From Kaistia granuli DSM 23481 (GTDB taxonomy: Bacteria > Pseudomonadota > Alphaproteobacteria > Rhizobiales > Kaistiaceae): a stretch of 64,000 nucleotides of DNA. The notes beneath the pieces were generated by a model. It was not told the DNA's origin. It was given only the letters and a program-made list of their open reading frames with translations, and made no database searches. The DNA is taken from positions 496,001 through 560,000 of the forward strand of contig NZ_AQYH01000010.1 of assembly GCF_000380505.1 (NCBI RefSeq), in the 5' to 3' direction. This document shows positions 8,069 through 17,190 of the stretch, in pieces. Positions within the stretch are counted from its first letter, which is position 1. Every line of letters begins with the position of its first letter. Made by a program: the position numbers and the translations under genes.

Positions 8069-8407
8069 TTACAGCGCGAAGCTGGTGCCGCAGCCGCAGG
8101 ATGCGGTAGCGTGCGGGTTCCTGATCTGGAAGGACTGGCCGATCAGATCGTCGACGAAGTCGATCTCCGAGCCGTCCATATAGGGCAGGGAGATCTGGTC
8201 GATCAGCACCAGCGCACCGTCGCGCTCGATCACGAGGTCGTCGTCGGCCCGGGTGGTGTCGAGGTCGAAGCCGTACTGGAAGCCGGAACAGCCGCCGCCG
8301 GAGACGCTGACGCGCAGCGCCGTGCCGCTCGGTTCCTTCGAGAGGATCCTCGCAATCCGCTTGGCGGCGCGGTCGGACAGGGTGACGTCGAGCGTTTCAG
8401 TGGTCAT
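8069..8407 (-). CDS. erpA: Iron-sulfur cluster insertion protein ErpA
   Basis: A 112-aa A-type carrier that delivers Fe-S clusters to apo-proteins. All three conserved cysteines are present: one in SGGGCSGFQYGF and the pair in the C-terminal ASCGCGTSFAL. The start MTTETLDVTLSDRAAKRI suits the family. It is transcribed divergently from dgt with about 110 bp between starts, a usual arrangement in rhizobial genomes. Distinguishing ErpA from IscA by sequence alone is not fully certain, but no isc or suf operon is near, which favours the stand-alone ErpA type. Confidence 0.92.
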   Translation of the reverse strand: MTTETLDVTLSDRAAKRIARILSKEPSGTALRVSVSGGGCSGFQYGFDLDTTRADDDLVIERDGALVLIDQISLPYMDGSEIDFVDDLIGQSFQIRNPHATASCGCGTSFAL

Positions 8408-8516
8408 GGCTACTTCCGAAATTGGGGGTACCTTGCGGGCGCCCGTCCCCGATAGTTAGGAATGCGATTGGCGGTGTCAATCGCTGCGATGCAACAGGCG
8501 GGAGAGAGAAGCGCAA

Positions 8517-9734
8517 ATGGAAGGCCAGATCGGCTTCGGCATTGGTCCGCACGCCGCCTTCGCCGTCGACCCGGCGGCGAGCCGCGGCCGGCTCTATCCC
8601 GAGCCCGAGAGCCCGACGCGTACGCCCTATCAACGCGATCGCGACCGCATTGTCCATTCGACCGCCTTCCGTCGCCTGAAGGACAAGACGCAGGTCTTCC
8701 TGTTCGACACCGGCGATCACTACCGCACCCGACTGACTCACACGATAGAGGTGGCGCAGATCGCACGGGCGCTCGCCCGCGCGCTGCGCCTTGACGAGGA
8801 TCTCGCCGAGGCGATCGCGCTGTCGCATGATCTCGGCCATACGCCGTTCGGCCATGCCGGCGAGCGGGCGCTCGACCGGCTGATGCAGGGACATGGCGGC
8901 TTCGACCACAACGCGCAGAGCCTGCGCGTTGTCACCAAGCTGGAGCGGCGCTACCCGCATTTCGACGGGCTCAACCTCTCCTGGGAGGCGCTGGAGGGGC
9001 TGGTCAAGCACAACGGCCCGCTGGTCGACGCGGAGGGCAGGGGCGTCGGCGCCTATGCCGGCAAGACGCTTCCCGCCGCGATCCTGGCCTATGCGGCCGA
9101 GCAGGATCTGCAGCTCGCGACCTATGCCTCGGCCGAGGCGCAGGCCGCCGCGATCGCCGACGACATCGCCTATGACGCGCACGATATCGATGACGGGCTG
9201 AGGGCAGGGCTGCTGAAGGTGGAGGGCCTGCGCGAGGTCGATTTCCTGCGCGATATCATCGACGAAATCGATGCCCGCTATCCCGGGCTGGAAAAGCCTC
9301 GCCTCGTCAACGAAATCGTCCGGCGCGTCATCACCCGGATGATCGAGGATGTCATTGCCGAGGCGCTGCGCCGGCTCGAAGCGACGGCGCCGCGCTCCGC
9401 CGATCAACTCCGCCATGCCGGCCGGCCGATGATCGCCTTCTCGGATGCGCTGTTGGAAGCCGACAAGGCGATCAAGGCGCATCTCTGGCACAACGTCTAT
9501 CGCCACCCGCGCGTCATGCAGGTGATGACGGCGGCGGAAGGCGTGGTGCAGCGCCTGTTCGAGCGCTACTGGAACGATCCCGACGCCCTTCCCGGCGAGT
9601 GGCGGCGCGAGCTGGATGTCGGGGATCTCGACCGCCGAGCCCGCCGTATCGCTGACTTTCTCGCCGGCATGACCGACCGCTATGCACTGCGCGAGCATCA
9701 GCGTCTGTTTGACGCTTCGCCCGATTTGGGTTAG
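8517..9734 (+). CDS. dgt: Deoxyguanosinetriphosphate triphosphohydrolase-like protein
   Basis: A 405-aa HD-domain phosphohydrolase that probably converts dNTPs to deoxynucleosides and triphosphate. Metal-binding residues are visible: His in RLTHT (residue 75) and the HD pair in [14 protein letters not shown] (H104, D105). The family stretch [15 protein letters not shown] is at about 47-61. Length and the 'type 2' pattern fit the dGTPase-like proteins that precede argS in many alphaproteobacteria. The ATG at 8517 follows GGGAGAGAGAAG. The stop is 47 nt before argS, so cotranscription is plausible. Confidence 0.92.
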   Translation: MEGQIGFGIGPHAAFAVDPAASRGRLYPEPESPTRTPYQRDRDRIVHSTAFRRLKDKTQVFLFDTGDHYRTRLTHTIEVAQIARALARALRLDEDLAEAIALSHDLGHTPFGHAGERALDRLMQGHGGFDHNAQSLRVVTKLERRYPHFDGLNLSWEALEGLVKHNGPLVDAEGRGVGAYAGKTLPAAILAYAAEQDLQLATYASAEAQAAAIADDIAYDAHDIDDGLRAGLLKVEGLREVDFLRDIIDEIDARYPGLEKPRLVNEIVRRVITRMIEDVIAEALRRLEATAPRSADQLRHAGRPMIAFSDALLEADKAIKAHLWHNVYRHPRVMQVMTAAEGVVQRLFERYWNDPDALPGEWRRELDVGDLDRRARRIADFLAGMTDRYALREHQRLFDASPDLG

Positions 9735-9781
9735 GCGCGCAGCACAAATCTCCGTTTCCGCCCGAAGGGCCCGATCCCGCT

Positions 9782-11539
9782 ATGAACATTTTCCGCGACT
9801 TCACCGCACGCGTCACCTCGGCCGTCGAGATTATCCTGGCGGCGCGCGACAGCGCGCCCGTCGATCTCTCCCGCATCGTCGTCGAGCCCCCGCGCGACGC
9901 AGCCCATGGCGATCTCGCGACCAATGCCGCGATGGTGCTGGCGAAGCCGCTCGGCCTGAAGCCGCGCGATCTGGCCGAGGCGATCGCCGGCCGGCTGCGC
10001 GATGACGAGGATGTCGCCTCGGTCGAGGTCGCCGGTCCGGGCTTCATCAACCTGACGCTGGCCGCGCCCTATCGCGCCCACGCCCTGAAGACGTTGATCG
10101 GCGCCGGGCAGGATTATGGCCGCAGCCGGCTCGGCGACGGGCTCAAGGTCAATGTCGAATATGTCTCGGCCAATCCGACCGGCCCGATGCATGTCGGCCA
10201 TTGCCGCGGTGCTGTGGTCGGCGACGCGCTCGCCAATCTGCTCGATTGGGGCGGCTTCGACGTCACCAAGGAATATTACATCAACGACGCCGGCGGCCAG
10301 GTCGACGTGCTCGCCCGGTCGGCCTTCCTGCGCTATCGCGAGGCGCTCGGCGAGGAGATCGGCGCGATCCCCGAGGGCCTCTATCCGGGCGACTACCTGA
10401 TGCCGGTCGGCGCCGCGCTGGCGGACGTCCATGGCCGCAAGCTGCTCGACATGCCGGACGCGGAATGGATGCCGATCGTCCGCGACGCGGCGATCAGCGC
10501 CATGATGATCATGATCCGCGACGATCTCGCGCTCCTGAACGTGCATCACGACGTCTTCTTCTCGGAGCGGACGCTGAGCGGCGAGAACGGCGGCAAGATC
10601 GCCGAGACAATCGCCGACATGGAGCAGAAGGGCTTCGTCTATAGCGGCACGCTGCCGCCGCCCAAGGGCCAGCTTCCCGACGATTGGGAAGATCGCGAGC
10701 AGCTTCTGTTCCGCGCCACCGATGTCGGCGACGACATCGACCGGCCGCTGGTCAAGTCGGATGGCAGCTACACCTACTTCGCCGGCGACGTGGCCTATTT
10801 CAAGGACAAGTTCGACCGCGGCTTCCGGCAGATGATCTATGTGCTGGGCGCCGATCATGGCGGTTATGTCAAGCGCCTGCAGGCGGTCGGCCGCGCCATT
10901 TCGGGTGGCACGGCCTCCGTCGACGTGCTGCTTTGCCAGCTGGTGAAGCTCTTCCGCGCCGGCGAGCCGGTGCGCATGTCGAAGCGCTCGGGCGATTTCG
11001 TCACGTTGCGCGAGGTGGTCGAGGAAGTCGGCCGCGACGCCGTCCGCTTCATGATGCTCTACCGCAAGAGCGACGCGCCGCTCGATTTCGATTTCCAGAA
11101 GGTGACGGAGCAGTCCAAGGACAACCCGGTCTTCTACGTCCAGTACGGCCATGCGCGCGCCGCCTCGATCCTGCGCAATGCGGCGCAGGACCTGCCGGCG
11201 CTCGACCTGTCGGCGGCGGCCCTCGCCGAAGCCGATCTCTCGCTGCTCGACGATGCTGGTGAAATCGGCCTGCAGCGGCGGCTCGCCGAGTTCCCTCGAA
11301 TCATCGAATCCGCCGCCGAAGCGCACGAACCGCACCGGATCGCCTTCTACCTTTACGATCTCGCAGCAGAGTTCCATCAACAGTGGAACAGGGGTAAAGA
11401 TCTGCCGCAATTACGCTTTATTAACCTTGAACAACCACAGTTGACTGCGGCCCGGCTTGCCCTTGTTCATGCCACAAAGCTGGTGCTGTCATCCGGTTTG
11501 CTGGTGCTCGGCGTTAATGCGCCCGAAGAGATGCGGTGA
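9782..11539 (+). CDS. argS: Arginyl-tRNA synthetase
   Basis: A 585-aa class I synthetase that charges tRNA-Arg. An N-terminal Arg-specific domain (about 1-110) is followed by the HIGH-type motif in [11 protein letters not shown] (about 133-140). The KMSKS counterpart RMSKRSGDF lies near residue 400, and the C-terminal anticodon-binding domain ends with the usual GVNAPEEMR. The last part of the gene (about 11388-11480) uses many codons that are rare in this G+C-rich window, such as TTA, ATT, CTT and ACA; see findings. It is followed 65 nt later by the SPOR protein gene. Confidence 0.97.
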   Translation: MNIFRDFTARVTSAVEIILAARDSAPVDLSRIVVEPPRDAAHGDLATNAAMVLAKPLGLKPRDLAEAIAGRLRDDEDVASVEVAGPGFINLTLAAPYRAHALKTLIGAGQDYGRSRLGDGLKVNVEYVSANPTGPMHVGHCRGAVVGDALANLLDWGGFDVTKEYYINDAGGQVDVLARSAFLRYREALGEEIGAIPEGLYPGDYLMPVGAALADVHGRKLLDMPDAEWMPIVRDAAISAMMIMIRDDLALLNVHHDVFFSERTLSGENGGKIAETIADMEQKGFVYSGTLPPPKGQLPDDWEDREQLLFRATDVGDDIDRPLVKSDGSYTYFAGDVAYFKDKFDRGFRQMIYVLGADHGGYVKRLQAVGRAISGGTASVDVLLCQLVKLFRAGEPVRMSKRSGDFVTLREVVEEVGRDAVRFMMLYRKSDAPLDFDFQKVTEQSKDNPVFYVQYGHARAASILRNAAQDLPALDLSAAALAEADLSLLDDAGEIGLQRRLAEFPRIIESAAEAHEPHRIAFYLYDLAAEFHQQWNRGKDLPQLRFINLEQPQLTAARLALVHATKLVLSSGLLVLGVNAPEEMR

Positions 11540-11604
11540 GGTCTCCCCCGGAGCTTTGCGCCCGGCAGACGGACAGCACCGGCTAAGACGGAAAGTGGAG
11601 CGCG

Positions 11605-13308
11605 ATGGCAGATCGCTACGATAACTCGTTCTCGCGGCGACCCCAGTCGCCCGACGGGAACACGGGCCGGCGCAACGAGCAGCCGACCCCTGTGGAGGAC
11701 GATCCCCTGGTCGAGCTGGCGCGGATCGTCTCCGGAAAATCAAGTTTCGACGACCTCGTTGGCGGCCGTTCCCCCGCGGCTGCTCCGGCGGTGAGGCCCA
11801 CCCAGGCGGCGAATGTCCGGGATACGTCGTTCGACCTCGAATCCGAGCTGATGAACGACCTTCAGTCTTCCTTTGATCCGTCCGTCCGTTCGGCTTCCGG
11901 CCGGCCGACGCAGGTCGAACCGCAGCCGCCGCGCGCCGCACCCGCGCGCGATCCGGGCTTTGATCACATGGGGCTTCGGCCCGGCGCCCCGGCCGCGCCG
12001 CCGCAGTGGCAGGCCGTCCAGCCGCCGCGTCCGGCGGAGCCGCGCTATCAGGCCGAGCCGCGCTATCAGCCGCAGCCGCAGCCGCCGATCGAGGAAGAAG
12101 ATCCCTACGCCGGCACCGCTTATGCGGGCGCGGCGGATTATGGTCGCGAGCGGACGCAGGCTTCCTATGCCGGGGCCTATCATCCTGGACAGGAGAACGG
12201 CGCCGACGATCAGTCGACCGGCTATGAGACCGATTATGGCGACGATCCCAATGGCGGCTATGATGACGGCTATGACGACGTCCCGCCCTATTCGCGGGAT
12301 CAGGACTATGCCGAGCCGCGTCGCTCCCGCAAGGGACTGATGCTGGCCGCAGCCGGCCTCGCGGTCGTTCTCGCCGGCGGCCTTGGCGCGTTGGCGCTCA
12401 AGGGCGGCAGCGACGGCGGCAGCAGCGGCGCTCCCCGCGTGATCGCGGCGGATGAAGGCCCGACCAAGGTGCAGCCGACCGTCCAGCCGACCGAGACGGA
12501 TGCCGCGCAGAACAAGCTAATCTACGACCGTGCCAGCCCCGAGCTGGCCGGTGACGAACAGCTGGTTCTGCCGGACGATGGCCCGATCGACGAGCGGCCG
12601 GGCGCCGACGAATCCGAGGCGAGCCGCGGGATTTCGCGGATCATCCTGCCGGGCGCGCCCGGCGAGGGCGCCGCGCCGCAATCGATCGACGACCTGGCCG
12701 GACCGGTTTCGACCGCCCCGGCGGCCGATGTCGACGCCGGTCCGCGCAAGGTTCGCACCGTCGTCGTGAAGCCGGACGGCACGATCATTTCGAGCGAGGC
12801 GCAGCCCCGCAACGGCGCTGGCGTGGCGGAGCCGGCTCCGGCCGCTTCCGCCCCGGCTCCCGCTGCCGTCGCGCCTGCCGCGCCCGCTCCGACGGAGACG
12901 GCCGAGGCGCCGCCGATGGATCTCGGCGCGCCCGAGAAGGATCCGTCGCATCTGGAGGCTCCGGCCCCGGCACCCGCCAAGCCGCGCCCGCAGCAGACCG
13001 CGGCGACCGCTCCGGAGCCGGCTCCGGCAGCAGCACCGCGCGCCGCCGCGCCGACCTCTGGCGGCTTCGTCGTCCAGGTCTCCTCGCAGCGTTCGGAAGA
13101 GCAGGCGGCTGCGGCCTACAGGGCCATGCAGCGCAAGTTCCCCGGCATCCTCGGTGGTCAGGAGCCGAACATCGTGCGGGCCGATCTCGGCGCGAAGGGC
13201 GTCTATTATCGCGCCCGCGTTGGTCCGATGGCGACGCGTGACCAGGCCGTTTCGCTGTGCGAAAGCCTGCGCGCCGGCGGCGGCGACTGTATCGTCCAGA
13301 AGAACTGA
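11605..13308 (+). CDS. SPOR-domain membrane protein
   Basis: A 567-aa bitopic protein likely to act at the division site or in the cell wall. Residues 1-235 are acidic, Pro/Tyr/Asp-rich and probably disordered in the cytoplasm. One transmembrane helix (KGLMLAAAGLAVVLAGGLG) starts near residue 241. A Pro/Ala-rich periplasmic linker of over 200 residues follows. The C-terminal SPOR domain (about 488-567, beginning GGFVVQVSSQRSEEQA) binds denuded peptidoglycan glycans in other bacteria. It is followed by nagZ, another peptidoglycan gene, and this argS-SPOR-nagZ-scpAB order is typical of alphaproteobacteria. Confidence 0.9.
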   Translation: MADRYDNSFSRRPQSPDGNTGRRNEQPTPVEDDPLVELARIVSGKSSFDDLVGGRSPAAAPAVRPTQAANVRDTSFDLESELMNDLQSSFDPSVRSASGRPTQVEPQPPRAAPARDPGFDHMGLRPGAPAAPPQWQAVQPPRPAEPRYQAEPRYQPQPQPPIEEEDPYAGTAYAGAADYGRERTQASYAGAYHPGQENGADDQSTGYETDYGDDPNGGYDDGYDDVPPYSRDQDYAEPRRSRKGLMLAAAGLAVVLAGGLGALALKGGSDGGSSGAPRVIAADEGPTKVQPTVQPTETDAAQNKLIYDRASPELAGDEQLVLPDDGPIDERPGADESEASRGISRIILPGAPGEGAAPQSIDDLAGPVSTAPAADVDAGPRKVRTVVVKPDGTIISSEAQPRNGAGVAEPAPAASAPAPAAVAPAAPAPTETAEAPPMDLGAPEKDPSHLEAPAPAPAKPRPQQTAATAPEPAPAAAPRAAAPTSGGFVVQVSSQRSEEQAAAAYRAMQRKFPGILGGQEPNIVRADLGAKGVYYRARVGPMATRDQAVSLCESLRAGGGDCIVQKN

Positions 13309-13378
13309 TCGTGAAAGACCGGGCGGCGGAGCCACTCCGCCGCTTGCGGTCCGCACGGCAAGCGGCTAAGGCCGAAGA

Positions 13379-14413
13379 ATGACCGCCAAAGCATTCATTT
13401 CGGGCTGCGCGGGCCGCAGCCTTTCGGCCGATGAAATCGCGTTCTATCGCGACGAGCGGCCTTGGGCGCTGATCCTTTTCAAGCGCAATATCGGCACCCC
13501 GGAAGAGGTTTGCGACCTGGTCGCGACCTTCCGCGACATTCTCGATGATCCTGACAGGCCCGTCCTGATCGACCAGGAGGGCGGTCGCGTCCAGCGCATC
13601 GCCCCGCCGCACTGGCGCAATCGCCCGGCGGCGAAGTTCGCCGGCGATCTCTATGCCGACGACCAGGCGGCCGGACGGCGCATGGCCTGGCTGCACGGAC
13701 GGCTGATCGCCTCCGACCTGATCGACCTCGGCATCACCGTCGACTGTCTGCCGGTGCTCGATGTCGGCACGCCGCAGACGCATGCCGCGATCGGTAACCG
13801 TGCCTATGCGGAGAGTGCCGAGATCGTCTCGATCCTCGGCCGCGCGACGTCCGAGGGACTGGCTGCCGGTGGCGTCCTGCCCGTCGTCAAGCACATGCCC
13901 GGCCACGGTCGCGCCACCGTCGACAGCCATCTGAGCCTGCCGGTGGTAGATGCGCCGCTCGAGACGCTGCACGCCTCCGATTTTGTCCCCTTCAAGGCGC
14001 TGAACGACCTGCCGATGGCGATGACGGCGCATATCGTCTTCACGGCTGTCGACCGCGAGCGCCCGGCCACCACCTCGCCCGTCGTCGTCCGCGACATCAT
14101 CCGCGGGGCCATCGGCTTCGACGGCCTGCTGATGAGCGACGATCTTTCGATGAACGCGCTCGGCGGCGATTTCGCCAGCCGTGCCGACGCCGTGCTTTCC
14201 GCCGGTTGCGACATGGTCCTGCATTGCAACGGCGTCATGGACGAGATGCGCGACGTGGCGCGCGCTGTTCCCGAATTGACTGGCCGGGCCGCGGAGCGCG
14301 CCGCAGCGGCGCGGGCAGCCCGCAAGCCGTCGCATCCGCTCGACCGCGAGGCCGCCGAGGCGGAATATGCAACCCTCGCCGAACGCGCCGGCTGGCCGCC
14401 GGCGATGGCCTGA
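13379..14413 (+). CDS. nagZ: Beta-N-acetylhexosaminidase NagZ
   Basis: A 344-aa glycoside hydrolase family 3 enzyme of the cytoplasm that removes N-acetylglucosamine from anhydro-muropeptides during cell-wall recycling. The substrate site DQEGGRVQR and the catalytic His-Asp loop KHMPGHGRATVDSH are intact. The nucleophile Asp lies in LLMSDDLSMNAL. No signal peptide is present, as expected. It lies 70 nt after the SPOR gene and 16 nt before scpA, so it is probably cotranscribed with scpAB. Confidence 0.94.
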   Translation: MTAKAFISGCAGRSLSADEIAFYRDERPWALILFKRNIGTPEEVCDLVATFRDILDDPDRPVLIDQEGGRVQRIAPPHWRNRPAAKFAGDLYADDQAAGRRMAWLHGRLIASDLIDLGITVDCLPVLDVGTPQTHAAIGNRAYAESAEIVSILGRATSEGLAAGGVLPVVKHMPGHGRATVDSHLSLPVVDAPLETLHASDFVPFKALNDLPMAMTAHIVFTAVDRERPATTSPVVVRDIIRGAIGFDGLLMSDDLSMNALGGDFASRADAVLSAGCDMVLHCNGVMDEMRDVARAVPELTGRAAERAAAARAARKPSHPLDREAAEAEYATLAERAGWPPAMA

Positions 14414-14429
14414 GCCAGGGATCGACAGG

Positions 14430-15257
14430 ATGGCCGGGACGAGCGACCAGAACGGCCAGAGCGAACTCTGGGAGATGGAGGGGCGCGTCGACCGCAAGGA
14501 TGGCGACGCGGCGCTCGTCGTCGACGTCGACGGTTTCGAAGGCCCGCTCGATCTGCTGCTGGCGCTGGCGCGGACCCAGAAGGTCGATCTCGCCAAGGTC
14601 TCCATTCTGGCACTGGCCGAGCAGTATCTCGCCTATATCGAGGAGCTGCGGCTGCTTCGGCTCGAACTGGCGGCCGACTATCTCGTCATGGCCGCCTGGC
14701 TCGCCTATCTGAAGTCCCGCTTGCTGCTGCCGGCCCCGGCCCCCGACGAGGAGCCGAGCGGCGAGGAGATGGCGGCGGCGCTGGCCTTCCGGCTGCGTCG
14801 TCTGGAAGCGATGCGCGACGCCGCGGCGAAGCTGGTCAACCGGGATCGCCTCGGCCGCGAGGTGTTCGCGCGCGGCATGCCCGAGCCAATCGAGGTGATT
14901 GATCACAGCGAATATGGCGCCACCCTGTATGACCTGCTGACGGCCTATGCGTCGCAGCGCCAGCGCCAGATGGTGTCGGTGGTCCATGTCCGGCGACGGC
15001 AGGTCTGGTCGCTGGCCGAGGCGCGCGAGGTGCTGTCGCGGATGATCGGCAGCATCGCCGACTGGACGCCGGTCGACGTCTTCCTGTCGCCCTGGATCGT
15101 GACGCCGGAAATGCGCGCCACGGTGCTGGCAAGTTCCTTCAGCGCCAGCCTCGAGCTGGTGCGCGAGGGCAGGGTGGAACTGCGCCAGACGGCGGCGTTC
15201 GCCTCGCTCTATATGCGCGATCGCGACCGCGACGGCGCGGAGACAAGCCATGGTTGA
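14430..15257 (+). CDS. scpA: Segregation and condensation protein A
   Basis: A 275-aa kleisin that joins Smc and ScpB in the bacterial condensin. The N-terminal Smc-contacting region carries the family signature FEGPLDLLLALARTQKVDLAKVSI in two parts around residues 35-60, followed by LAEQYLAYIEELR and AADYLVMAAWLAYLKSRLLLP. The C-terminal winged helix is at about 195-265. I chose ATG 14430 because the frame upstream (from 14367) is inside nagZ and shows no family similarity. It overlaps scpB by 8 nt. Confidence 0.94.
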   Translation: MAGTSDQNGQSELWEMEGRVDRKDGDAALVVDVDGFEGPLDLLLALARTQKVDLAKVSILALAEQYLAYIEELRLLRLELAADYLVMAAWLAYLKSRLLLPAPAPDEEPSGEEMAAALAFRLRRLEAMRDAAAKLVNRDRLGREVFARGMPEPIEVIDHSEYGATLYDLLTAYASQRQRQMVSVVHVRRRQVWSLAEAREVLSRMIGSIADWTPVDVFLSPWIVTPEMRATVLASSFSASLELVREGRVELRQTAAFASLYMRDRDRDGAETSHG

Positions 15258-15939
15258 TGCATCGCCTTCCGAACGCGGAAATCTCACTTTGCTGGCGACA
15301 GAGCCGCATCGCATGGCGCTTCGCATGCTCGAAGCCATGCTGTTCGCCAGCGACGAACCGCTCGGCAAGGCCGAGCTCGCCGCGCGCCTGCCCGAGGGCA
15401 GCGATGTCGAGGGGCTCCTGCGCGAGATCGAGCATGCCTATTCCGGCCGGGGCGTGAACCTCGTCAAGGTCGCCGGCAAGTACATGTTCCGCACCGCGAG
15501 CGATCTCGCCTTCCTGCTGCAGCGCGATGCCCACGACCAGAAGAAGCTGTCGCGCGCTGCCCTCGAGACGCTTGCCATCATCGCCTACCACCAGCCGGTG
15601 ACGCGGGCGGAGATCGAGGAGATCCGGGGCGTGTCGATCTCCAAGGGCACGATCGACGTGCTGATGGAGGCGGGCTGGATCCGCATGCGCGGCCGGCGGC
15701 GCACGCCGGGCCGTCCGGTCACCTATGGCTCGACCGAGACGTTCCTCGTCCATTTCGGCCTCGAGGCGATCGGCGATCTGCCGGGGCTCGACGAGCTCAA
15801 GGGCGCCGGCCTGCTCGACGGCCGCATCCCGCCCGGCTTCTCCGTGCCGGAGCCGCGCGACGGCGACGCGCTGACGGACGACGAGGATCCGCTCGATCCC
15901 GGCGATCTGCTGGCGGCCGGCCTCAGCGAGCACGACTAG
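15250..15939 (+). CDS. scpB: Segregation and condensation protein B
   Basis: A 229-aa partner of ScpA in the Smc-ScpAB condensin, with two winged-helix domains. The recognisable core is RMLEAMLFASDEPLGKAELA at the start of domain one, and LETLAIIAYHQPVTRAEIEEIRG in the second. The ending RRRTPGRPVTYGSTETFLVHFGL is standard. The C-terminal ~40 residues are acidic and not conserved. The ATG at 15250 overlaps the scpA end. In many relatives tatA follows directly; here a transport cassette lies in between. Confidence 0.94.
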   Translation: MVDASPSERGNLTLLATEPHRMALRMLEAMLFASDEPLGKAELAARLPEGSDVEGLLREIEHAYSGRGVNLVKVAGKYMFRTASDLAFLLQRDAHDQKKLSRAALETLAIIAYHQPVTRAEIEEIRGVSISKGTIDVLMEAGWIRMRGRRRTPGRPVTYGSTETFLVHFGLEAIGDLPGLDELKGAGLLDGRIPPGFSVPEPRDGDALTDDEDPLDPGDLLAAGLSEHD

Positions 15940-16149
15940 ACCGTCGCAATCCTGTCGCTGGCGTCGGCGGGCGGCGCTGGACCAAGGGCCCATGGACTTC
16001 GTGGATCTATCCCGAAGTCGATCGGCGTGGTCCGGCAGAATTCGTTGACCTTGTTTCTTGACGTTCCCTTGCGTCGTATTGACCGCCTTCTATGATCTGG
16101 CGCGTCCGATGCGGCGATGCATGCCGTTCCGGCTTTGGGGGGAAGTGTC

Positions 16150-17133
16150 GTGGTCGTATCTGTCCTGAACCGCCGCCATGTTCTGGCCGCCGGCCTCGGC
16201 GCCTCGGTCTTCGCCTTGGTACCGGGCCGGTCTGTTGCCCAGGAGCCCATGCGTGCCGTGATCGTGTCCGGCGGCGTCGGCGGGGTATTCTATCCCTACG
16301 GCCAGATCCTCGCGAGCCTGCTGTCCGCCGCCGTGCCGGCCCTGGCCCCGATCGGCCAGCTGACGCGCGGCTCGGTTGACAATGCCCGCCTCATCCAGCG
16401 TGGCCAGGCGGATATCGGCTTCTCGACGCTCGACTCCGCCTATGACGCGGTCAACGGGGTCGGGGCGTTCGCCGGCGACGGCAAGCTCGACCTCTCCGTG
16501 CTCGCGGTGCTCTACGATTCCTACCTGCACATCGTGGCGGCGGGCGACAAGGGCATTGCCGGGATCGGCGATCTCAAGGGCAGGAAGGTCTCCGTCGGAT
16601 CGACCGGCTCCTCGACGGAGACAATCGCCAACCGGGTCCTGGCCGCCGCGGGGCTCGATCCGCACAAGGATGTCGAACGACTCAATTTCGGCGTCGCGGA
16701 ATCGGCGGACGCGCTCAAGGCTGGCCAGATCGATGCGTTCTTCTGGATCGGCGGCGTGCCAACCGCCGCGGTGTCGAGCCTCGCCGCCGCCGGTCAGCCG
16801 AAGCTTGCCTTCCTTCCGACCGAGAACGTCGCGTCGATCGAAAAGGAGTATCCGGGGCTCTACCGCCCGGCCGTCCTGCCGAAGACCGCCTATGCCGGCA
16901 TGACGGAAGACGTTCCGTGTCTGGGCGTGGCGAATGTGCTGATCGTTTCGTCGAAGGCCGAGGCGCGCTTCGTGACGACGGTGCTCGACGGCATCTTCGC
17001 CAACGTCGAACTCATTCGCGGTTCCCACCCGGAGGCCGCGAAGCTCTCGCTCGAAAGCGCGGCGGTCCGGACGGCGGTGCCGTTCCATCCGGCGGCCGAG
17101 GCCTATTACGCTTCGAAGGGCGTGCCGAAGTAG
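16150..17133 (+). CDS. TAXI family TRAP solute-binding protein
   Basis: A 327-aa periplasmic binding protein of the TRAP-associated extracytoplasmic immunogenic (TAXI) family. The mature part begins VIVSGGVGGVFYPYGQILA, and TRGSVDNARLIQRGQADIGFSTLDSAYDA plus VSVGSTGSSTETIANRVL are family hallmarks. Residues 1-30 are a signal peptide containing NRRHVL, a possible Tat motif. I chose GTG 16150, since GGGGGGAAG precedes it; ATG 16117 is an alternative that would extend the signal. TAXI proteins normally work with a fused TRAP permease, but none is in the window; the next gene is an ABC ATPase. The substrate is unknown. Confidence 0.85.
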   Translation: MVVSVLNRRHVLAAGLGASVFALVPGRSVAQEPMRAVIVSGGVGGVFYPYGQILASLLSAAVPALAPIGQLTRGSVDNARLIQRGQADIGFSTLDSAYDAVNGVGAFAGDGKLDLSVLAVLYDSYLHIVAAGDKGIAGIGDLKGRKVSVGSTGSSTETIANRVLAAAGLDPHKDVERLNFGVAESADALKAGQIDAFFWIGGVPTAAVSSLAAAGQPKLAFLPTENVASIEKEYPGLYRPAVLPKTAYAGMTEDVPCLGVANVLIVSSKAEARFVTTVLDGIFANVELIRGSHPEAAKLSLESAAVRTAVPFHPAAEAYYASKGVPK

Positions 17134-17190
17134 GGGCGCGACCGTTATGTCGAACTCGACGGCGGCCGCTTCAGTCGCTAAACCGCAGGC

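Noticed and set aside
12785-14605. 606-codon open frame antisense to SPOR gene and nagZ
   Set aside because: No domain, highly biased composition, and both real genes lie opposite with clear motifs.
16045-16100. Promoter of the TAXI gene from repeated TTGAC motifs
   Set aside because: None of the TTGAC copies has a -10-like hexamer at 16-18 bp spacing.
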